Source of the DNA: Chloroflexota bacterium
GTDB lineage: Bacteria > Chloroflexota > Dehalococcoidia > SM23-28-2 > RBG-16-64-32
NCBI GenBank assembly: GCA_016190405.1
Contig: JACPQO010000090.1
Coordinates: 1-9,353, forward strand
Direction: 5' to 3'
DNA length: 9,353 nt
In this document: positions 5,179 to 9,353 of the stretch, piece after piece
Layout: the number at the start of each line of letters is the position of its first letter
Numbering within the stretch: the stretch's first letter is position 1
The notes under the pieces: generated by a model
Databases searched by the model: none
What the model saw: only the letters and a program-made list of their open reading frames with translations
What the model was told of the DNA's origin: nothing
Position numbers and translations under genes: made by a program

Positions 5179-5760
5179 ATGAGCGCGCTACGAACGGGCC
5201 TCGCTATCGCCATAGTCCTGGGCCTGCTGTCCGTCCTGGCAGCCTGGAGCGGGGCCGCCCCCGGACAGGGGCCCGTCGGGGCCCGCGCCCAGACCTATCC
5301 GCCGCCGGTGGGCAGCCTTTCCACGCAGTCCTCGTCGACCACGCCGCTTGTGGGCGCGACGACCACTCTCAGCGCCACTGTCCTGGACAGCGCCGGCACG
5401 CCCGTGGTCGGTAGCTCGGTGGTCTTCATCATCGATTCCCAACCAGGCAGCGACGCCACGTTCTCCAACGGCCTCAACCAGATCACGGCCTCCACCGACG
5501 CCACGGGCACGGCCACGGCCGTCCTCTCGGTGGGCAGAAGCCCCGGTTCAATCATCGTCAAGACCATCTCCGGCGACAAGACCTCGCTACTCACGCTGCA
5601 GGTGCAGTCGGCCGTGGGCGTGCCGCCCACCGGCGGCCGTCCCTCCAGCGAGGGCGGCGGACTGGGCCTCGCCGCCTGGCAGGCAGCCTTGCTCGCTGCC
5701 AGCATCGCCGTCTTTCTCAGCGGCAGCGTATTCGCGGTCCGGAGATGGCGGCGGAGCTAG
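5179..5760 (+). CDS. Secreted Ig-like (Big_1-type) protein with PPTGG-helix-Arg sorting-like tail
   Basis: A protein of 193 residues. ATG 5179 is chosen because AAGGAGG lies 7 nt upstream and a signal sequence follows (hydrophobic residues about 7-23, probable cleavage after ARA at 35-37). Residues about 47-145 form one bacterial Ig-like domain of the invasin/Big_1 type (PLVGATTTLSATVLDSAGTPVVGSSVVF ..., split here by family features: TTTLSATVLDSAGTPV, VVFIIDS, TASTDATGTATAVLS, GSIIVKTISGD). The C-terminus has VPPTGG (148-153), a Gly-rich spacer, a hydrophobic helix at about 165-186 and a basic end (RRWRRS). That layout copies an LPXTG-type sorting signal, although the first residue is Val rather than Leu. 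The mature protein has no cysteine. It is probably membrane- or wall-anchored outside the cell. It heads a likely operon with the CPBP protease 37 nt downstream. Confidence 0.8.
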   Translation: MSALRTGLAIAIVLGLLSVLAAWSGAAPGQGPVGARAQTYPPPVGSLSTQSSSTTPLVGATTTLSATVLDSAGTPVVGSSVVFIIDSQPGSDATFSNGLNQITASTDATGTATAVLSVGRSPGSIIVKTISGDKTSLLTLQVQSAVGVPPTGGRPSSEGGGLGLAAWQAALLAASIAVFLSGSVFAVRRWRRS

Positions 5761-5797
5761 CCGGCGCGGGTAGGCCAAGGTCGGAGCCATAGCCGGG

Positions 5798-6700
5798 ATG
5801 GAGGCGCAGCATACCTACGGGGCCCGGCTCGGCCTGACCTCGACCAGCCCCCGTATCGTTCTGCCGACAGACGCCCGTAGGGCCAGCGCTGCGCCGGACT
5901 CGCGACGGAGCGTCGCCGGCCTGGCCCTGGGCAGCCTGGCGGCGTTCGCCGCCGCCGAGCTGCTGACCACCTACGGCAGCCCCATCGCCGGCATCGCGCT
6001 GCACGCGGTGATTCTCACCGCTCTCATCGCTGCCGCCGGCGCCGGCAGCGACATCGCTCAGCCCTCTGCCACCAACCGCCTCCTCTACTCCCTGACCCTG
6101 GTGCCGCTCATCCGTATCCTCAGCCTCTCCATGCCCCTGGCCCGGTTCGATCCGGCCCTCTGGTACGTGATGGCCGGACTTCCCGTATTTCTGGCCGCCC
6201 TGGTCATCATGGGCCCGCTGGGGCTGCGACCGGCAGCCATCGGCCTGCGCCTGAGCCGGTCGCCGCTGCAGCCCTGCGTCGTTCTCCTGGGGTTCGCCCT
6301 GGGCTTCTTCGAATACCAGATCCTGCGCCCGCAGCCCCTCATCGACGAACTCACTCCGATGAGCTTCATCCTGCCCGCCCTGATCCTCCTGATAGCTACC
6401 GGCTTCCTGGAGGAGTTCCTCTTCCGCGGCATCCTCCAGACCGTTGCCACGCCGGTCCTCAGCGGGTTCGCTGTCCTGTACGTGAGCCTCGTGTTCGCCA
6501 TCCTGCACATCGGTTACCGCTCGGCCACAGACGTCGCCTTCGTGCTGGCCATCGCCCTCATCTACGGCTGGGTTGTGCGCCGGACGGGGTCTATAATGGG
6601 CGTCAGCATGTCCCACGGCATCACCAACATCATGCTGTTCCTGGTGGTGCCTTTCATCCCGGCCCTCACCGTGCGGCCGGAGTGGCTATTCCTGCCGTAG
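5798..6700 (+). CDS. CPBP family intramembrane (CAAX-type) metalloprotease
   Basis: A protein of 300 residues with about eight hydrophobic helices. Motif 1 is E205-E206-FLFRG (the EExxxR signature). Motif 2 is FAILH with H237. Motif 3 is SHGITNI with H273 and N277. All the residues expected of an active CPBP (Abi/CAAX prenyl-protease-like) enzyme are present. In this family the two glutamates and the histidines form the membrane-embedded active site; members cleave peptides or proteins near the membrane. The N-terminal 40 residues are polar and poorly conserved-looking. The start at ATG 5798 has only a weak GGAG 11 nt upstream, so it is less sure than the rest. It lies between the Ig-like surface protein and the prenyl reductase with short gaps (37 and 10 nt). 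The natural substrate is unknown; the neighbouring tail-bearing protein is a candidate by inference only. Confidence 0.85.
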   Translation: MEAQHTYGARLGLTSTSPRIVLPTDARRASAAPDSRRSVAGLALGSLAAFAAAELLTTYGSPIAGIALHAVILTALIAAAGAGSDIAQPSATNRLLYSLTLVPLIRILSLSMPLARFDPALWYVMAGLPVFLAALVIMGPLGLRPAAIGLRLSRSPLQPCVVLLGFALGFFEYQILRPQPLIDELTPMSFILPALILLIATGFLEEFLFRGILQTVATPVLSGFAVLYVSLVFAILHIGYRSATDVAFVLAIALIYGWVVRRTGSIMGVSMSHGITNIMLFLVVPFIPALTVRPEWLFLP

Positions 6701-6710
6701 GAGTTGGCCA

Positions 6711-7964
6711 TTGGCGATGAGATACGACTGCGACGTGGCGGTCATAGGAGCGGGCCCGGCCGGCTCCCGTACCGCCCGCAACATCGCGGCGGCGGGCTGG
6801 CGAGTCATGCTGCTGGAGGAGCACCGCCGCGTCGGCGTACCCTCGCACTGCTCCGGCCTCATCAGCCCGCGGACTCTCAGCGAGGCGGAGATCGGCGAGG
6901 AGGCCATCATCCACCGCATCACCGGCGCCTACGTTCACAGCGCCGCCGGCAGCGAGATCGCCCTGGGCGGTGACCAGCTCCGGGCCGTGGCCATCGACCG
7001 CGTGCGCTGGGACGAGACGCTGTGCCAGCAGGCCGAGGCCGCTGGCGCCGAGTTGGTGCGCGCGCGTCTGGTCTACGCCCAGCGGGAGAACGGCGGCCTG
7101 CGTCTGGACGTGGAGACCGACGGGCGCCGGCGCTCCCTCACCGCCCGCCTGGTGGTCGGCGCCGACGGCGCCCACTCCCGCGTGGCCCGCAGCCTGGGCC
7201 TTGCCGGGCCCCGCGAGAAGGTCTACTGCCTGGGCATCGAGGGCCGCCTGCGGGTGCCGCGGGAGGACTTCGTGCACGTCTTCGTGGGACGGAAGCTGGC
7301 GCCCGGCTGGTTCGGCTGGATCATTCCCACCGGCGGCGACCAGGTGCGGGTGGGCGTCGGCTGCGAACCTGGGTCGCCAGGGGGGAAAGACAAGCCGATC
7401 AACTGCTACCGCCGCCTGGCTGATACGTTCCCTCACCTGTTCCAGAACATCGAGCCCTGCCGCTACTACGGCGGCACGATCCCCCTGGCGTTCGCGCCGC
7501 GCTCGTACGGCGACAACGTCCTGCTGGCGGGTGACGCTGCCGGCCAGGTAAAGCCCTTCTCCGGCGGTGGCATCTACACGGCGCTGGTGGCCGCCCGCCA
7601 CGCCGCCGCTACCGCCGTCGCGGCCCTGGCGGCGGGCGAGCTGACGGCGACGAGGCTGGCTCAATATGAGCGGGCCTGGAAGACGGAGATCGGACGCGAG
7701 CTGTGGCGCAGCCTGCGGATTCGCCACTTCGGCCTGGCCCTGCGCGACAGCGATCTGGAGCGCGTGATGGCGGCCCTGCGCAACGAGGGGCTGCGGGCCC
7801 TGGCCGCCCGCCACGGCGACATCGATTATCCTTCGCGCGTTATCCTGCGTCTGGCCCGCTCTCTGCCGGCCCTGTGGCTGCTGGCCGGGGTGACCGTGCG
7901 GCGCCCCCGGGCCGCCTGGAACCTCCTGCGGGCAAACCTGCCCCTGGGTTTTCTGGGCGTTTGA
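6711..7964 (+). CDS. Geranylgeranyl-reductase-family FAD-dependent oxidoreductase
   Basis: A protein of 417 residues, a normal length. It has the FAD-binding GAGPAG at 13-18, the family motif PSHCSGL at 44-50, GADGAHS at 150-156 and GDAAG followed by PFSGGG at 274-287. WFGWIIP (200-206) resembles the YxWxFP substrate-site motif of geranylgeranyl reductases. Family members saturate double bonds of prenyl chains, for example in archaeal lipids, chlorophyll side chains or menaquinone (mycobacterial MenJ). In this bacterium menaquinone or a polyprenyl carrier is the likelier substrate, which is an inference. TTG 6711 lies 7 nt after GGAG (6700-6703), which overlaps the stop of the CPBP gene, so coupling is likely. 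ATG 6717 is the alternative start, two residues shorter. It is the last gene of the probable operon. Confidence 0.88.
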   Translation: MAMRYDCDVAVIGAGPAGSRTARNIAAAGWRVMLLEEHRRVGVPSHCSGLISPRTLSEAEIGEEAIIHRITGAYVHSAAGSEIALGGDQLRAVAIDRVRWDETLCQQAEAAGAELVRARLVYAQRENGGLRLDVETDGRRRSLTARLVVGADGAHSRVARSLGLAGPREKVYCLGIEGRLRVPREDFVHVFVGRKLAPGWFGWIIPTGGDQVRVGVGCEPGSPGGKDKPINCYRRLADTFPHLFQNIEPCRYYGGTIPLAFAPRSYGDNVLLAGDAAGQVKPFSGGGIYTALVAARHAAATAVAALAAGELTATRLAQYERAWKTEIGRELWRSLRIRHFGLALRDSDLERVMAALRNEGLRALAARHGDIDYPSRVILRLARSLPALWLLAGVTVRRPRAAWNLLRANLPLGFLGV

Positions 7965-7991
7965 CAGTCTTCAACCCTCCCTCCCTTTGGG

Positions 7992-8029
7992 AGTGCGGAC
8001 GGCGGCGCACCACCGCTGCCGTCCGCACT
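7992..8029. repeat. 12-bp inverted repeat after the reductase gene
   Basis: AGTGCGGACGGC (7992-8003) pairs perfectly with GCCGTCCGCACT (8018-8029) around a 14-nt loop. It starts 27 nt after the reductase stop. A small 5-bp stem (7981-7985 with 7989-7993) precedes and overlaps it. There is no T-run, so it may be a 3'-end-protecting stem, a Rho-dependent end, or another REP-like palindrome like those at 2114 and 3343. Confidence 0.65.
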
Positions 8030-8103
8030 ACCTACATCGCTCGGAGGTGCCCGGCCCCACCGTGCAGCGCCCGTGAATCTAGTGTGAACCGGCTTGCTTC
8101 GGG

Positions 8104-8133
8104 TTGACACCGCCTCCCGGCCGGACATATATT
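8104..8133 (+). promoter_or_regulatory. Strong promoter of the small-RNA unit
   Basis: TTGACA (8104-8109) is followed after 18 nt by TATATT (8128-8133). Both boxes are close to consensus, which makes this the best promoter in the window. The expected start is near 8140. Confidence 0.7.
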
Positions 8134-8139
8134 GCTTAG

Positions 8140-8256
8140 CTAACCATCTAGGGTCGTCCTGGTCGTAGTTGCGAGCGCCACCCTAGGCGACTGGCGGTCG
8201 CTCTCGCGGCAACGCTCGACGGAATCGGCGACATAGGTCGCCGATTCTTCTTTTTC
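8140..8256 (+). ncRNA. Candidate small structured RNA (or attenuated leader) of unknown family
   Basis: A stretch of about 115 nt lies between a near-consensus promoter and a perfect intrinsic terminator, with no credible ORF inside. CTAGGGT (8148-8154) pairs with ACCCTAG (8180-8186). A competing stem joins GCGAGCGCCA (8171-8180) to TGGCG (8192-8196) and CTCGC (8203-8207) with a bulge. The copy of GGCGAC at 8186-8191 equals part of the terminator's 5' arm, so an antiterminator fold is possible. I found no SRP RNA, 6S, T-box or common riboswitch signature. It may be a free small RNA, or the leader of the DUF1616 gene that starts 63 nt after the terminator. The ends are approximate. Confidence 0.55.
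8222..8256 (+). terminator. Strong intrinsic terminator of the small-RNA unit
   Basis: An 11-bp perfect stem (8222-8232 with 8237-8247) with an ATAG tetraloop is followed by TTCTTTTTC (8248-8256). This is the best intrinsic terminator in the window. Confidence 0.88.
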
Positions 8257-8318
8257 GGCCCGTTGACGGCTCTCACGCCGGCAACCGGTCGAGCAAACGG
8301 GGGCACGCTGGACAACCG

Positions 8319-9353
8319 GTGGATCTGATCATCGTAGCCCTGGTCACCGCCGCCTCGGCGGCTGTGGTGGGCCTGGCCGGCCCGCCCGATGCCGTGCGCG
8401 TGCCCCTGATGCTGCCGCTGGCCCTGTTCAGCCCGGGCTATTCCCTTGCGGCCGCCCTGTACCCTCGCCGCGACGACCTGGAGCCCCTGGAGCGGCTGGG
8501 CCTCAGCTTCGGCCTGAGCCTGGCCGCCCTCCCCCTCATCGGTCTGGCCCTGAACTACGGCCCGTGGGGAGTGCGCTGGGAGCCCCTTCTCGCCTTCCTG
8601 GCGCTACTGGTGTTCCTGGCCTGTGCCCTCGGGCTCCTCCACCGCCGGTTCGTGCCCGCCGCCGACCGCTTCGCCCCGTCCATCCGCCTCTCCCCGGCCG
8701 GCGGCGCCCTCCGGCCGTCGCTGCGGATCGCGACGACTGTGGTCAGCCTGGCCCCCGTGGCGGTCGTGGCGGCTGTCCTGCTGGTCCTCCTGGCAGGGCA
8801 GCGGAGCGGCTCCGCTGCCTACACGGAGTTCTACATCCTGCCTTCGGCAGGCCCTGCGGACAGTTTCCCCGGTCAGATTATGGTGGGACAGCAGGTCTCG
8901 CTGACCCTGGGCATCACCAACCGCGAGGGACAAGCCAAGCTGTACGCCGTCTCGACGGTGGTGAACGACGCGGTCCAGGAGATCGCCCGCCTGCGCCTCG
9001 GCCCGGGCGAGCGCTGGCAGCAGCCCGTGGCGGTAACGCTGGACAGGGCCGGCAACCGCCAGCTCCTGGCGTTCGATCTGCACGTCGACGGGGCCGGCGG
9101 CCGGCCCTACCGCACGGTCTACCTGTGGGTGGACGTCCTGGAACCCCTGGCCCCGCCGCCGGCGGCGGTCCTGGCGCAGGAGCAGCCGCCGGCGCCCACG
9201 CCTGCGCCGACGCCCGCGGCCGCACCCGCCACGGATCCCCCCCATACGATCGTAAACCCCGTAGCCCGCGGCGAAAACCAAAGCCACATCGCCGCGCGCA
9301 ACGGGGTGCCGATGGAAGACGGCCTCGCCGCCAACCCTCAACCCACTCCCACC
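8319..9353 (+). CDS. DUF1616 family membrane protein with Pro-rich linker and LysM-like tail (3' end outside window)
   Basis: The frame is open from GTG 8319 to the window end (345 codons, no stop). No other start lies in this frame between the terminator and 8319; the ribosome site is weak. Five hydrophobic helices lie at about 3-21, 28-48, 61-80, 86-107 and 137-159. Signatures of DUF1616 are the LPLALFSPGYSLAAALYPRR segment of helix 2, ERLGLSFGLSLAALPLIGL, and the external domain starting EFYIL (170-174) with GITNREGQAKLYAV and the GPGERW turn. Residues about 276-308 are Pro/Ala-rich. Residues 309-345 read as a diverged LysM (VARGENQSHIAARNGV..., then DGLAANPQ). The external domain probably sits outside the membrane. 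The family's molecular role is unknown. It follows the small-RNA unit and may be expressed by read-through of its terminator. Confidence 0.8.
   Translation, partial: MDLIIVALVTAASAAVVGLAGPPDAVRVPLMLPLALFSPGYSLAAALYPRRDDLEPLERLGLSFGLSLAALPLIGLALNYGPWGVRWEPLLAFLALLVFLACALGLLHRRFVPAADRFAPSIRLSPAGGALRPSLRIATTVVSLAPVAVVAAVLLVLLAGQRSGSAAYTEFYILPSAGPADSFPGQIMVGQQVSLTLGITNREGQAKLYAVSTVVNDAVQEIARLRLGPGERWQQPVAVTLDRAGNRQLLAFDLHVDGAGGRPYRTVYLWVDVLEPLAPPPAAVLAQEQPPAPTPAPTPAAAPATDPPHTIVNPVARGENQSHIAARNGVPMEDGLAANPQPTPT

Noticed and set aside
5717..6616. A 299-residue minus-strand frame opposite the CPBP gene
   Set aside because: The plus-strand protein has complete CPBP motifs and membrane helices; the minus-strand translation is compositionally biased (Gln, Glu, Gly, Arg) and has no family features.
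5798..6700. CPBP protein as an abortive-infection (phage defence) factor
   Set aside because: The family is often labelled Abi, but no defence genes or mobile elements are nearby and the neighbours are envelope genes.
6666..7814. A 382-residue minus-strand frame opposite the reductase
   Set aside because: The plus strand carries every expected FAD and family motif; the opposite frame is an Ala/Gly/Gln-rich shadow common in high-GC genes.
8140..8256. Assignment of the small RNA to SRP RNA, 6S RNA or a T-box
   Set aside because: The SRP GGAAGCAGCC core, the 6S open-bubble layout and length, and the T-box AGGGTGGNACCGCG motif are all absent.

Overview
The window is high-GC, gene-dense bacterial DNA with no rRNA, tRNA, CRISPR array or transposase that I can see. 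Its gene set suggests a Chloroflexota bacterium, perhaps of the Dehalococcoidia, most likely from an environmental genome. It has surface proteins with Pro-Thr linkers and 'GWNLISLP...W.YDP..P.FLNTL' repeats, a DUF1616 membrane protein, a GH25-like LysM protein and a geranylgeranyl-reductase-family flavoprotein. The promoters I can see are TTGAC(A/G/T) with 17-18 nt spacing to weak -10 boxes. The lineage is an inference from gene style, not from a marker gene.

Layout. (1) 2-2062, plus strand: the 3' end of one surface protein, then a complete paralogue (599-2062) with a signal sequence, a beta-rich DNRLRE/CBM96-like domain, a Pro-Thr linker and the same C-terminal repeats. (2) 2162-3277, minus: an NAD-type zinc alcohol dehydrogenase resembling the TM0436-like group, convergent with the surface gene. 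(3) 3476-4507, plus: a GH25-like barrel, a short coiled coil and a LysM domain. (4) 4570-4809, minus: a 79-residue two-helix membrane protein with its own promoter, ribosome site and terminator. (5) 5179-7964, plus: a probable three-gene operon of an Ig-like surface protein with a PPTGG-helix-Arg tail, a CPBP (CAAX-type) membrane protease and a geranylgeranyl-reductase-family FAD enzyme. (6) 8104-8256: a free-standing promoter, a structured stretch of about 115 nt and a strong intrinsic terminator, read as a small RNA or an attenuated leader. (7) 8319 to the window end: a DUF1616 membrane protein ending in a Pro-rich linker and a degenerate LysM-like segment, cut by the window edge.

Two stretches exceed 300 bases without a gene. 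4810-5178 holds two divergent promoters, one interspersed repeat copy and a hairpin in the long leader of the Ig-like gene. 7965-8318 holds a 12-bp hairpin and the small-RNA unit.

How the parts work together. Most genes serve the cell envelope: secreted repeat proteins, peptidoglycan binding or cleavage, a membrane protease and isoprenoid reduction. Small palindromes or interspersed repeats sit in most of the larger gaps. Three copies of a 21-22 nt element (CTCCTTCG...GCTCAGGAC) occur. One lies inside the surface-protein gene as an in-frame insertion, and one provides part of the ribosome binding site of the dehydrogenase. The most interesting points are that repeat, the unassigned small-RNA unit, and the pairing of a sorting-tail-like protein with a CAAX-type protease and a prenyl reductase.
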